Source of the DNA: Lewinellaceae bacterium
GTDB lineage: Bacteria > Bacteroidota > Bacteroidia > Chitinophagales > Saprospiraceae
Assembly (NCBI GenBank): GCA_020636215.1
Contig: JACJYG010000006.1
Span: forward strand, 434,001 to 498,000
Direction of reading: 5' to 3'
Length of the DNA stretch: 64,000 nt
A program made the position numbers and the translations under genes. Shown one piece after another: positions 51,768 to 61,267 of the stretch. Every line of letters starts with the position of its first letter. The first letter of the stretch is position 1. The notes under the pieces are model-generated. The model worked only from the letters and a program-made list of their open reading frames with translations. It was not told the origin of the DNA and did no database searches.

Positions 51768-53297
51768 CTACTCCCCATACAGTTTTTTCCCCGCTTCTTC
51801 GTACTTATCCCCTTCCACCCATTTGGGGCGGTCCGTGTCATCGGCGACTAGGCGGGCGATGCGGGCAAAGGCCTGGCTATACTTGAGTAAGTAGTCAAAA
51901 TCGATGGTTTCGGGATTGTCGGTGACCTGGTGATAGTACTTTCCGATCTCCTCGTCAAAGGTCGTCATACCGGGGCTAAGGCAGATAGCGGGCACGCCTT
52001 TGGCGGCGAAAGAAACGTTGTCGGAACGGTCGAACAATCCCTGTTCCGGGGCAGGATTGGGGAAGACGTCGAGGCCGAATACGTTGGCGCCGGCTTCAAT
52101 CATGTCGTCGGTATGGGTGCGGCCGAAACCAATGGCGGAAACGTAGGATACGTCATTGTACCCTGCTCCGTCCGTATTCAGGTTAAAGATGGTCTTTTCC
52201 AGTGGGATGAGCGGGTGCTCCGCGTAGTATTGGCTGCCTAGTAAGCCTAATTCTTCCCCGGTAACCGCCAATACGAGGACGGAGCGGCGGGGCGGCTGTT
52301 CGGCCAGGGCTTTAGCTGCGGACAACAAGGCGACAACACCCATGGCATTGTCGCGGCTGCCGTTGAAAATACTGTCCTCTTTGGTGTACGCTCCGCCGCC
52401 GTTTTTACCCGTTCCGACATGGTCGTAGTGGGCGGTAAGGACGAGGTACTCCTCTCGGAGTTTGGGGTCAGATCCTTTAATTATGCCGGCCACATTCTGA
52501 GAAGGTACCGGGCGGCGGGAAAACCCCTGGCTGGATAGCTCCGCTTTTAGCTTTTTTCCTTTTTGCAGGTTTTCAATATTATCGTCCTTTTGTTCTTTGA
52601 GCCAACCGTATACGATGTCATTTTCCGGGCCGGCCGACGATTCAGAGGGTGCATCCGCCAGCGATAAATTTTCCTTATTAAAGTACGAGCGGAAGAAACT
52701 CCAGGGGAACTGCAGGCGGTATAATTCGATGAGCGCGACGGCGCCCTGCTCCTGGGCCAGTTTCCGCTTTTTGCTCATTGAGGTGAACACGGCCATTGGA
52801 TCCTGGGCTTCGGGCGTACCGGGCAGGACGAAGACGATTTTTCCTTTCACGTTCAGGCCCTTATAATCATCATAACCACTTTTTTCATCGGCCCATCCAT
52901 AGTTGGCAAACACGGCGTCCGTCTTGATGCCTTGAGCGTTGCCCAGTAAGATTAGCAGGCCGTCGCCTTGTTTATATTCCGCTTTATTGAGCAGCAGGCT
53001 GGCTTGGGTTGGTGGAGTGGTGGCTTGAAAAGACACTGGTTGGTAGTATCCCTTCAGGCCTGGCGCCGGCTTGAGCCCATAGGCCTCCAACTGAGCGGCG
53101 ATATAACGAGCGGCAATATTATTGCCCATCTCGCCGGTGCGCCTGCCCTGCAGTTCATCGGAAGCTAAGAAACGCAAATGGGCTTCCAATTCGGATTTCT
53201 GGAGCTGGAATTCTGGTGGCTCCGTGCTGCGCTGCGCCAGCAGGCTGGAACTGAGAAAAAGAGCCGATAGGAGAAAGGAGAAAAGTTTCGTTGTCAT
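51768..53297 (-). CDS. Secreted M28-family zinc aminopeptidase
   Basis: 509 residues from ATG 53297 with signal peptide MTTKLFSFLLSALFLSSSLL, cleaved near LAQRS. A PA-type inserted domain (about 110-250) is followed by the M28 dizinc catalytic core: TAHYDHVG (His), GSRDNAMGVVALLSAAKAL (bridging Asp), GEELGLLGS (catalytic Glu and ligand Glu), LNTDGAGYND (Asp) and a late His. No T9SS domain, so probably periplasmic. It removes N-terminal residues from peptides. Divergently transcribed from the TonB receptor at 53541. Confidence 0.92.
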   Translation of the reverse strand: MTTKLFSFLLSALFLSSSLLAQRSTEPPEFQLQKSELEAHLRFLASDELQGRRTGEMGNNIAARYIAAQLEAYGLKPAPGLKGYYQPVSFQATTPPTQASLLLNKAEYKQGDGLLILLGNAQGIKTDAVFANYGWADEKSGYDDYKGLNVKGKIVFVLPGTPEAQDPMAVFTSMSKKRKLAQEQGAVALIELYRLQFPWSFFRSYFNKENLSLADAPSESSAGPENDIVYGWLKEQKDDNIENLQKGKKLKAELSSQGFSRRPVPSQNVAGIIKGSDPKLREEYLVLTAHYDHVGTGKNGGGAYTKEDSIFNGSRDNAMGVVALLSAAKALAEQPPRRSVLVLAVTGEELGLLGSQYYAEHPLIPLEKTIFNLNTDGAGYNDVSYVSAIGFGRTHTDDMIEAGANVFGLDVFPNPAPEQGLFDRSDNVSFAAKGVPAICLSPGMTTFDEEIGKYYHQVTDNPETIDFDYLLKYSQAFARIARLVADDTDRPKWVEGDKYEEAGKKLYGE

Positions 53298-53472
53298 GAT
53301 CAACAGTTTAAGAAGCCGCCAAAATAGTAATCTTTACCAGATTGGAACGGGTAATTCTACCGAAGGTTTAAACTGGCGGACGATCCTGCGATGAATATCT
53401 ATCAAATGGTGCGGTAATTCCACCGCATTCTCAACCCTTCCCATCCCGGCTTTGTTAGTAGACTGCTTTTAT

Positions 53473-53504
53473 TTTGAAATACTGGCTAAAACCCCTTATT
53501 TTTG
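53473..53504 (+). promoter_or_regulatory. Bacteroidota-type promoter for the TonB receptor gene
   Basis: TTTG (53473-53476), a 20-bp spacer, then TATTTTTG (53497-53504). Both boxes match the Bacteroidota sigma-A consensus (TTTG, TAnnTTTG), with start about 36 bp before the ATG. This is the best promoter in the window. Upstream, GCGGTAATTCCACCGC (53411-53426, 5-bp arms) and a similar GGTAATTCTACCG (53350-53362) may be regulator sites. Confidence 0.65.
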
Positions 53505-53540
53505 GAAGCATTATACTATTTCGTCCGAATCGTTATTTAA

Positions 53541-56219
53541 ATGAAGCAGCTACTACTTTTCTTTTTGCTGCTCTTTTCTTTTCTGTTCACTTCCCATGCA
53601 CAGCGCCTGGTGGAGCGCCGCGTTAGCCTTGCCGTCGAAGATGCTACCCTGGAAGAAGCGCTGTATCAGTTGGCCGACCAGAACGGCATTCTACTGTCTT
53701 TTAGCAATGATATCCTGCCGGCACGCCGGGTTTCCATGCAGATGGATCAGGTGAGCCTCAAGCTGGTACTGGCACAGCTGCTGCAGAACACAGCCCTCCA
53801 GTATCAGGAGATAGGGAATCAGGTGGTCATTTTTCTGCCTCCGGAAACCACCTTTACCATAAGCGGATTTCTGGAAGACGCCCGTACGGGAGAGCGGCTG
53901 ATCAATGCCAATATTCTGGAACGGAACTCCGGACGGGGAACAGCATCCAACGAATACGGATTTTACAGCCTTCCTCTTCCAGCTGGCAAAGTGGTGCTCG
54001 CCTTCTCCTATTTAGGTTATGAAACACAGGAAAAGGAGTTTGTCCTCCGGGAACCTGTTCTGTTTAATCTGGCGATGAAAGCTTCCCTGACCCTAGAACC
54101 GGTAGAAGTGGTTAGCCAGCGTATAACCAGCATAGCCGGAGTCCCCGTTCCAGGAGCTGGACAGGAGATTGACATCTATGAGGCAGAACATCTGCCTACC
54201 CTGGGTGGAGAATCGGACATCATCCGCCTCACCCACCTGTTGCCTGGCGTTCAAACCGGTACAGATGGCGTCGGGGGACTGCATATTCGGGGAGGGGACA
54301 ATGGCCAGAATCTGATTATGATTGATGGCGTGCCGGTCTATAATATTGCTCATGCCGCCGGGCTTTTTTCGGTTTTTAATTCACATGCGGTTCGCTCAGC
54401 CCGGCTTATTAAAGGCGGATTTCCGGCCCGGTACGGGGGGCGGCTGTCTTCTGTACTTGATATCCGGACCCGGGAGGGGAACAGTAAAAATTTTGGCCTA
54501 CGTGGAGATGTAGGTATGCTTTCGGGCAGGCTATCGGTAGAGGGGCCGATTGTCCGGGAGAAGGCCAGCTTCTTTCTTTCCGGGCGTTGGTCACTGGCTG
54601 ATTGGTATCTTCAACCGCTGACCAGGGGATTGAAAGAAGAAAAAGGCGAGGATGGCTTCATCGGGTACCACTTCTACGACCTGAATGCAAAGCTGAACTA
54701 TGAGCTATCGGGCCGCGACCACTTATACCTCAGCTATTATTCCGGTTCCGACCGATACACGAACCAGGGACAGGCTTCGGATACTCTTGCCTTTGCCGAG
54801 GGTAGCCAGCAGCCGGCTACTAATTTCTATCGCTTTGACCGCCAATATAAAGATGCTGTGAGTTGGGGCAACAGGGTGGCTTCTCTGCGTTGGAATCACC
54901 TTTTCAGCGATAATTTGTTTGCCAACCTGGCTTTAACCTACAGTGGCCTGGACGTGCGCATCAATTACTTTGCGGTAGATTCTCTATTCCAGCTCAGCAC
55001 GCAGCACACCGTCAACCGGCTGTTTGAAGTGGGGTACTATTCCAGTAGCATCGAGGATGTAGGCGCCAGGCTGGATTTCGACTATCTGGCTATTCCGCAC
55101 CATTACATCCGTTTCGGCATCAACCTGGCGCATCATGATTTCTTGCCCGGCCTGCTGGCGGGTACAGGCGAAAAGTCAGGGAACGGAGAAATTGATTCTC
55201 TGCCGGGTTCTCCGGAAATAAGCCGGCGGGCTGTCGCCATGGAATATGTGGCTTATATAGAAGATGAATTCAGGCTGGGCCGCAACCTTATCCTCAATGC
55301 GGGCTTGCATGCCGCTGCTTTTTCTACCCCCGGAAAGGCTTATTGGTCCATCCAGCCACGGCTCTCTGCCAACTGGCAGGTTTCCAAGCGGATTGGCCTG
55401 GAAGCTTATTACAGTCGCATGCAACAGCCGGTTCACTTGTTATCAAATTCCGCCGTGGGCCTTCCGACAGAGCTTTGGGTGCCCTCCACCGACAAGGTGG
55501 CGCCACAGGAGGGGTGGCAGCTGGGAATGGCCGCCAACTGGGCTTTCCGCCCCGGCTGGTCGGTGGAATTGGATGGCTATTTCAAGTCGATGGACAACCT
55601 CCTGGCCTATTCTGAAGGCGCACTTTTTCTCAACGATTGGGAAGAGAATGTCACAGCAGGAAGCGGGACAGCCTACGGGACGGAGGCCCTGTTGCGCAAA
55701 AGCTCCGGTAAATTAAGAGGCTGGTTGGGCTATAGCCTGGCCTGGGCCGACCGGCAGTATGAGCAGATTAACAACGGGCAGCCCTATCCCTACAAATTTG
55801 ACCGGCGTCATGAATTTAAACTGGCCCTGATGTACCGCATCCAGGATTGGGTCGACTTATCTGCCAGCTGGGTTTACAGTACCGGTTTTGCATTCAGCCC
55901 TCCCATTGGACAGTACGAGGTCATTATTCCTGGTGTCGGGCCTGTGCAAGCGATTGATTTTGGAGATAAAAATGCTTTCCGAATGCCGGCTTACCACCGT
56001 CTGGACGTGGCCGCTAATTTCTATATCCAAACTGATACACGGCTCCGGCATACCATCAACGTCGGTGTCTATAACTTGTATAACCGCAGGAACCCGCTCT
56101 ATTACGATTTGCGCTCCCGATACGTACAGGACGGCAATAACATTCGCACCCAAAAGGAATTTGTGCAGGTTTGGCTCATCCCAATGTTGCCATCTTTGAA
56201 CTATTCGATTCAATTTTAA
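53541..56219 (+). CDS. TonB-dependent receptor with secretin-N (STN) and carboxypeptidase-like domains
   Basis: 892 residues: signal peptide (to about 20), STN domain (22-110, DATLEEALYQLADQNGILLSFS), carboxypeptidase-D regulatory-like domain (112-190, GFLEDARTGERLINANI), plug (about 205-330, DIIRLTHLLPGVQTGTDGVG) and a beta-barrel ending NYSIQF. The STN domain usually signals to an anti-sigma FecR, but no sigma/FecR pair is in the window. It is followed after 35 bp by a DUF4249 lipoprotein, a recurrent partner, so the two likely form one outer-membrane uptake complex of unknown substrate. Confidence 0.9.
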   Translation: MKQLLLFFLLLFSFLFTSHAQRLVERRVSLAVEDATLEEALYQLADQNGILLSFSNDILPARRVSMQMDQVSLKLVLAQLLQNTALQYQEIGNQVVIFLPPETTFTISGFLEDARTGERLINANILERNSGRGTASNEYGFYSLPLPAGKVVLAFSYLGYETQEKEFVLREPVLFNLAMKASLTLEPVEVVSQRITSIAGVPVPGAGQEIDIYEAEHLPTLGGESDIIRLTHLLPGVQTGTDGVGGLHIRGGDNGQNLIMIDGVPVYNIAHAAGLFSVFNSHAVRSARLIKGGFPARYGGRLSSVLDIRTREGNSKNFGLRGDVGMLSGRLSVEGPIVREKASFFLSGRWSLADWYLQPLTRGLKEEKGEDGFIGYHFYDLNAKLNYELSGRDHLYLSYYSGSDRYTNQGQASDTLAFAEGSQQPATNFYRFDRQYKDAVSWGNRVASLRWNHLFSDNLFANLALTYSGLDVRINYFAVDSLFQLSTQHTVNRLFEVGYYSSSIEDVGARLDFDYLAIPHHYIRFGINLAHHDFLPGLLAGTGEKSGNGEIDSLPGSPEISRRAVAMEYVAYIEDEFRLGRNLILNAGLHAAAFSTPGKAYWSIQPRLSANWQVSKRIGLEAYYSRMQQPVHLLSNSAVGLPTELWVPSTDKVAPQEGWQLGMAANWAFRPGWSVELDGYFKSMDNLLAYSEGALFLNDWEENVTAGSGTAYGTEALLRKSSGKLRGWLGYSLAWADRQYEQINNGQPYPYKFDRRHEFKLALMYRIQDWVDLSASWVYSTGFAFSPPIGQYEVIIPGVGPVQAIDFGDKNAFRMPAYHRLDVAANFYIQTDTRLRHTINVGVYNLYNRRNPLYYDLRSRYVQDGNNIRTQKEFVQVWLIPMLPSLNYSIQF

Positions 56220-56254
56220 TTGTATATTTGTTACGAATAACTAATTGCGGAAAC

Positions 56255-57193
56255 ATGTTCCGGCGACTTTCATTGCTCACATTGGCTACAACACTTCTCG
56301 TTCTTCCGGCTTGTGAAGACCCTGCTCCCTTTAGCCTCAGCCAAAAAGTCAGCCAACTGGTAGTGGTCGGAAATTTTACCCGTGACCTGGCGGTGCAGGT
56401 CGTCGTATCAAAATCACAATCCATCCTGGATGAAGCGCCGGTGGAGTACGTTCGAGACGCTACCGTCGAGATTTATCAGGGGGATACCTACCTGGAAACC
56501 CTGGAATTGATCGACCCCAAGCAAGCCATGGAATTTCCCTATTATGCGACTACCCAACTGGTGCCGGAGGCTAATGTCCTATACACTATTCGGGTCAGCG
56601 CTCCGGGATATGAACCCGTAACAGCCAGGAGTAAAATTCCAGATCCCACCCAGATTCTTTCCGCTATGGCCAGTGCATTCCAACTGGAAGATGAGCCGGA
56701 AACCAACCAATGGATTGCCTCTTACCAGCTCAGCCTGAGTTTCGAAGATCCGGGAGAAGAATTGAATTTTTACCATATCAGCCTTTTTCAGCAGATCTTT
56801 ACTTTCGAAATAGCAGAAGGCGATACCCTTCTCACAGGCCAATATATGCAGCCGGTAATGTTCGACCCAAAAGAAAATAGCAATATTCGGGTAGCCCATA
56901 TTTCCGGTGGCCTTTTGCTTAGCGACGAAGCCTTCGACAGTAAGATCATCAACTTTGATATCCCCCTCCGGATATCACTGGATAAAGACCGGGAACTGCT
57001 CGGAAAACTTTTCGTCGACCTCCGCACCGTGTCGGAAGAATACTATCGTTATTTCTCGGCGCTCAGCCGGCAGGGTAATTCCAACGGTTCTCCCTTTTCC
57101 GAACCGGTTATCCTTTTCGATAATATTGATGGCGGGCAGGGCATCTTCGCCGGCTACAACAGCTCCCTCGATTCCTTGAATATCCGGTATTGA
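56255..57193 (+). CDS. DUF4249 outer-membrane lipoprotein
   Basis: 312 residues from ATG 56255 with a lipoprotein signal (LVLPACEDPAPF; lipobox Cys about 20). The mature part is beta-rich with YEPVTARSKIPDPT and PYYATTQLVPEANVLYTIRV, typical of DUF4249. It probably caps or assists the receptor at 53541 on the cell surface, much as SusD does for SusC, though the folds differ. Confidence 0.88.
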   Translation: MFRRLSLLTLATTLLVLPACEDPAPFSLSQKVSQLVVVGNFTRDLAVQVVVSKSQSILDEAPVEYVRDATVEIYQGDTYLETLELIDPKQAMEFPYYATTQLVPEANVLYTIRVSAPGYEPVTARSKIPDPTQILSAMASAFQLEDEPETNQWIASYQLSLSFEDPGEELNFYHISLFQQIFTFEIAEGDTLLTGQYMQPVMFDPKENSNIRVAHISGGLLLSDEAFDSKIINFDIPLRISLDKDRELLGKLFVDLRTVSEEYYRYFSALSRQGNSNGSPFSEPVILFDNIDGGQGIFAGYNSSLDSLNIRY

Positions 57194-57533
57194 GGTTTAT
57201 CCACTCCACTATTCTCTTCCTGATGCTGCTCCGGAAGGTTCAATACGCAGAGATACGCAGAGGTAAACTATTGGCCTTTAATGTTCTGTGTTGCTTTGTG
57301 TCGCTTTCCGTCAAGAGAACCTGGCTTTTCGGGGCCCCTCATTCCTTTCTTCCTTCCCGATAACCAATAAAATATTGCCATCTATGGTTTGGGAAAAAAA
57401 AAGCGCCCGGCATAGGGGGTAGGTGAATTATTAGTGTCTTCTCTTGTACATATGCCGAACAAAAAAACGGTAGAGCGGCTTCTGGTAGAAGCCTGTCTGA
57501 AAATACTTGACATCGTCATAAAAATGTAATGTT
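57194..57533. repeat. Spacer with ACGCAGAGAT heptamer-type repeats
   Basis: ATACGCAGAGATACGCAGAG (57243-57262) is a short tandem pair. An opposite-strand analogue (TTCTGTGTTGCTTTGTGTCGC) follows at 57285-57305, so the two could fold back around a 20-nt loop. No gene in this 340-bp spacer; its 3' part is the leader of the Crp/Fnr gene. Confidence 0.55.
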
Positions 57534-58214
57534 ATGAATGCGGAAGCTAAAACATCCTTTATCGATTTATTTCCCCTCTTTTCAATTCTTTCCTCAGATG
57601 ATAAGGCCCGGCTTGCAGATATGATGGAGTACAAGGTTAAACCCAAGTACACCTTTATCTATATGCCCGGAGAACCCTCTGAACATATCTTTTTTCTGGC
57701 TAGAGGAACCGTCAAGATCGGCACTCATTCCAGCGATGGAAAAGAGATCATCAAGTCGCTGATCCATCCTACTGCTATGTTCGGTGAACTTGGCCTGATC
57801 GGCGAACAGAAACGCTCCGATTTTGCCCAGGCGCTTAAGGAGGACGTACATCTGTACCAGCTACGGATTGAGAGCCTTAAAGAACTGATGCGCCACAATT
57901 TCGACCTGTGCACCAATATTATGGACCTTTTCGGAGGCCGCTTGATGAAGGCCGAAAACAAACTGGAATCGCTCATCTTCAAGGATGCCCGCACCCGCAT
58001 CATCGACTTTATCAAAGAATCGGTGGATAAGCGGGGCCGTCGCGTGGGTTACGAAATGTTGCTCAAGCACTCTTTGACCCATCAGGATATTGCCAACATA
58101 ACCTGCACCTCCCGGCAGACCGTCACGCTGGTTTTGAATGAGTTGAAAAAATCAGACCTGATCTATTTCAACCGCGGTAAGATATTGGTTCGGGATATGA
58201 CGAGATTGGCCTGA
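57534..58214 (+). CDS. Crp/Fnr-family transcription regulator
   Basis: 226 residues: cyclic-nucleotide-binding-like beta-roll (about 10-125, GEPSEHIFFLARGTVKI, MFGELGLIGE), a dimer helix, and a C-terminal winged helix with LTHQDIANITCTSRQTVTLVLNELKK (HTH_Crp). There is no Fnr-type Cys cluster at the N-terminus, so it is likely a ligand or redox sensor of another kind. It stands alone; possible targets include the nearby TonB receptor operon but this is not shown. Confidence 0.9.
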   Translation: MNAEAKTSFIDLFPLFSILSSDDKARLADMMEYKVKPKYTFIYMPGEPSEHIFFLARGTVKIGTHSSDGKEIIKSLIHPTAMFGELGLIGEQKRSDFAQALKEDVHLYQLRIESLKELMRHNFDLCTNIMDLFGGRLMKAENKLESLIFKDARTRIIDFIKESVDKRGRRVGYEMLLKHSLTHQDIANITCTSRQTVTLVLNELKKSDLIYFNRGKILVRDMTRLA

Positions 58215-58256
58215 GGGGTGTGAATGGCTTTCAGTTGAGCGTAGTGACGCCATTCG

Positions 58257-59615
58257 TCAGGATTCAATTCTCATCCGTATGCGCCACTCTTTGGGCAAGT
58301 AGTTGTTGACCCGATTGGCAAGGCCTTTAACCCATCCCAGGTTCAATCCCTGATAACTTATTAGCGCCCATCCTGTGGGAGGAGGCGTAAGGTTGATGTT
58401 TTCTCTTTTGAGAAACAGCAAGGCCGTTTGGCGATCCACTTCCATTTTTTGTAAAGATTTGGCAGGCAAGGTGCTCAGTGCCAGGGCGTGTGCCGGCACA
58501 AAGTCCTTGTTTTTAAAACTGCCTATCTCCGTTCCGAGATGTATACGGCCCAGGGCGTTTCCTAAAAAGACGGCTTCTTCTTCCTGTTCTTTGGGAATAG
58601 CGCTGATCAATCCTTTGTCATTTACAAAAAAGGCCAGGGAGCCGGTATCCTGTATCCATGGTTCCAGATCATCCACTGCTTTACGGGTCAGCGGCGCGAA
58701 GCCCGGCAGGCTTTTGTGCTTTAGCCTTGGCATCTGAAAGGCTGTTCCTTCCGGCCGGCGGAATGCCGACAGGTAGAAGCCTTCGCCTCGTACCCGGTGC
58801 GGGTAGAATTGATAGCCCCATTCCCGTTCCAGGATATTCCAATCGGGCTGCAGGGCCAATCGGGCGGGCTCCAGGCCGAACTGCCCGGCTATCCATGCAG
58901 CGTTCTCTTCATTTTCCTTTTGGTTGTAGGTGCAGGTACAGTATAATAATACCCCTCCTGGCTCCAGTAAAGCTGCCGCATCGGCCAGGATCCGCTTCTG
59001 CCTGCCGGCACAGAGCTGAACATTATCGGGAGACCATTCTCCAATAGCAGCGGGGTCTTTGCGAAAAAGCCCTTCTCCCGAACAGGGTGCATCGACGAGC
59101 ACAAGGTTGAAATAGCCCTTGAGTTGGCCAAAGGCGCTGCTGTCCAGATTGCTGCTGTAAGTATTGGCCGCGCCCCATCGGGTGAGGTTTTCGCGCAGGA
59201 TCTGATAGCGGGGCCGGATCACTTCGTTGGCGAGCAGCAGGCTGTTTGCCCCTAGTACTGATTGTAATAAAGTGCTTTTGCCTCCCGGTGCTGCACAAAG
59301 GTCAAGCGCCCGGATAAAACGGCCTGAAGGAACGAGTTGCCGTACCGCTTCACCTACAAACATGGAGGAAGCTTCCTGCACATAATAGGCGCCGGCGTGA
59401 AAGGCAGGGTCAAGGGTGAAAATGGGCCGTTCGGGAAGATATACTCCGGTGCTTTCCCATTTTACTTTGTCAAAATTTTCTGGCTGATTGGCCTTTTTCA
59501 GAGGATTAAAACGAATACTCACCGGAGCCGGAGAAGCTAACGCATTTAGAAAAGCGGGCCATTCTTCTCTCAACTGGGCTTCCATTCGCTCGGCAAAGGC
59601 AGTAGGCAAGCTCAT
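58257..59615 (-). CDS. rRNA cytosine-C5 methyltransferase (RsmF-like)
   Basis: 452 residues from ATG 59615 (MSLPTAFAERMEAQLREEW); an in-frame extension upstream reads through the neighbouring gene and is rejected. SAM motif ALDLCAAPGGKSTLLQS, motif IV VDAPCSGEGLFRKDP and motif VI CTCTYN supply the two Cys of the RCMT mechanism. The C-terminal domain (about 290-452) resembles the RsmF-type PUA-like region. It methylates a cytosine of 16S rRNA. The start overlaps the stop of the Omp28-like gene (ATGA), so translation is probably coupled. Confidence 0.9.
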   Translation of the reverse strand: MSLPTAFAERMEAQLREEWPAFLNALASPAPVSIRFNPLKKANQPENFDKVKWESTGVYLPERPIFTLDPAFHAGAYYVQEASSMFVGEAVRQLVPSGRFIRALDLCAAPGGKSTLLQSVLGANSLLLANEVIRPRYQILRENLTRWGAANTYSSNLDSSAFGQLKGYFNLVLVDAPCSGEGLFRKDPAAIGEWSPDNVQLCAGRQKRILADAAALLEPGGVLLYCTCTYNQKENEENAAWIAGQFGLEPARLALQPDWNILEREWGYQFYPHRVRGEGFYLSAFRRPEGTAFQMPRLKHKSLPGFAPLTRKAVDDLEPWIQDTGSLAFFVNDKGLISAIPKEQEEEAVFLGNALGRIHLGTEIGSFKNKDFVPAHALALSTLPAKSLQKMEVDRQTALLFLKRENINLTPPPTGWALISYQGLNLGWVKGLANRVNNYLPKEWRIRMRIES

Positions 59616-60679
59616 TGAATGATCACCTTTTGTTGTGATATGCCAGAATCGGTTGTGGCCTTCAACAGGTATAGGCCAGGTGGCATACCGGATAAGTCGA
59701 TCGGCTGTTGGGGGGCGGGCTTTTCTTCGCGGTAGAAAAGTTTTCCATTGATGCTCCAAATTTCTGTCTGCCGGGTTCCTGCGGGCCAATCCACCCAAAG
59801 GCTGCCCGAAGCTGGATTGGGGAAGGCCCGGAGGCCAGGAGCGGCATTCGGTGGACTAGAAGCGGCCGTAGGCGCCAGGCTGAACAGCGGAATTTGAGTT
59901 ACGTTAAGTACTGTCCGTTGAGTAGGGTCTGCAGCATCATACAGCGAAACGAAAACGACGAGATTCAGCCGTTGGTGCGCCCAGGAGTATGAAATGGGGT
60001 AGTCATAGTGGTGCTGGTAGGGCATGCCTGGTTCGGGGGCTGCGGGAAATACCCCGGCTGTCCCCCAGGTATCATCCAGGATATCGCGGAGGACGTGGTG
60101 GTGGGGATAAAAGTAAATGGGATGGCCCAATCCGAAAAGCGGATGCCCTTCCTGCTCGTTGTAATAGTTGGATTGGTCATATCCCCAGCCGGCGTGCAGC
60201 ACGGAATCCTCGGTGATCATGACGTTGAGGCGCAGTGCTCCCTGGGGCGGCGGCGCATCAAAAGTAGTTGTTACATCAAGCGACAGGTTTCGGGAAAAGG
60301 TATTGTAGCTGCCATTCAGACTGATCTGTACATAGTCCGGTTGTTGCAGTTGCTCCAGGATACGCTCTTCCCACTGGGTCGGCAGCAGGGCCATTTCGTT
60401 GGCCGAAGGCCCCTGCCGGTTGATGATGCCTAGTGGTGTGCCCGGCAGGTTGAAGGCGTTTTTCCATTCGGTGCTTTGCGGCAAGCCCATCGCATCGACC
60501 TCACTGTGATGAAAAACAAGCACCAGTCCAGGATAGGTGGCTGCCAGATCCTGCGCAATCAGGTGCCCGTTGGGGCAGGCGCCGCAAAAGGCAGAGGTGT
60601 ACTTTTCGAGCAAGACCCCCTTTTGCCCCCAGGCCGTCAGGCAGACGCCTACCAATAGTAAAGTGAAAATTTGCTTCAT
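59612..60679 (-). CDS. Omp28-related secreted protein with T9SS sorting domain
   Basis: 355 residues from ATG 60679 with signal peptide MKQIFTLLLVGVCLTAWGQ. A thioredoxin-like segment with FCGACPNGH (CxxC, about 32-35) begins the mature part, as in Omp28 proteins, followed by beta-rich domains and a T9SS type A domain (AFPNPASGSLWVDW to ISQQKVIIQ). Probably a surface-exposed protein; the CxxC may be structural rather than catalytic. Overlaps the RsmF-like gene by 4 bp. Confidence 0.85.
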   Translation of the reverse strand: MKQIFTLLLVGVCLTAWGQKGVLLEKYTSAFCGACPNGHLIAQDLAATYPGLVLVFHHSEVDAMGLPQSTEWKNAFNLPGTPLGIINRQGPSANEMALLPTQWEERILEQLQQPDYVQISLNGSYNTFSRNLSLDVTTTFDAPPPQGALRLNVMITEDSVLHAGWGYDQSNYYNEQEGHPLFGLGHPIYFYPHHHVLRDILDDTWGTAGVFPAAPEPGMPYQHHYDYPISYSWAHQRLNLVVFVSLYDAADPTQRTVLNVTQIPLFSLAPTAASSPPNAAPGLRAFPNPASGSLWVDWPAGTRQTEIWSINGKLFYREEKPAPQQPIDLSGMPPGLYLLKATTDSGISQQKVIIQ

Positions 60680-60846
60680 GCCGGAATTGTATTGTACGGC
60701 AAATATGCGAAAAAATTGGCAGCCCTGCCGAGGGGGAGGCCCAGCTGCAGATTTATAAGCTATGCTACTATGCGTGAAAATCTGGCTCGGCAAAGTTTAA
60801 TATTTTGAAATCAGTTTTACATTTACAAGAAGAAACAATAGTAAAT

Positions 60847-61203
60847 ATGTTGACAGAAATAAATCCAAAGTTGCCAATGAGGGATAAAGCGGCGACAAAA
60901 GACTATTACGTAAATAAATTAGGCTTTCAGGTTTTTGGCAATAAAGACTTTGACGGCTACTTAATGGTTAGTAAAGACAGTATTCAAATTCACTTTTTTG
61001 AGTTTAAAGAACTCGACTCAAAAGAGAACTATGGGCAAGTTTATATCAGAACTAATGACATTGATAAACTATACCAAACATTTTTGGACAACAATACTGA
61101 AATTCACCCAAATGGGCATTTAGAAATAAAACCTTGGGGACAGAAGGAATTTTCTTTACTTGACCCGGACAACAATTTATTGACTTTCGGACAAATTATA
61201 TAA
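60847..61203 (+). CDS. VOC-family (glyoxalase/bleomycin-resistance-like) protein, AT-rich
   Basis: 118 residues from ATG 60847 (MLTEINPKLPMRDKAATKDY). VOC fold with LGFQVFGNKDFDGYLMV, SIQIHFFEF, VYIRTNDIDKLY and LLDPDNNLLTF, the last carrying the usual metal or ligand Glu position changed to Asn. These small proteins often sequester glycopeptide antibiotics. Base composition is about 36 percent GC against about 54 percent nearby, and codons end in A/T, pointing to recent transfer from a low-GC Bacteroidota relative. Lies between two minus-strand genes. Confidence 0.85.
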   Translation: MLTEINPKLPMRDKAATKDYYVNKLGFQVFGNKDFDGYLMVSKDSIQIHFFEFKELDSKENYGQVYIRTNDIDKLYQTFLDNNTEIHPNGHLEIKPWGQKEFSLLDPDNNLLTFGQII

Positions 61204-61267
61204 CGTAGCTGATTAACCGACAAAAGAGAAAGCACTAAGCATAGCCTGAACCCTTGCACGCTGCATA

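Noticed and set aside
61204..61260. Integron-like attC site after the VOC gene
   Set aside because: No paired core sites (GTTRRRY/RYYYAAC) that fold as attC, and no integrase nearby.
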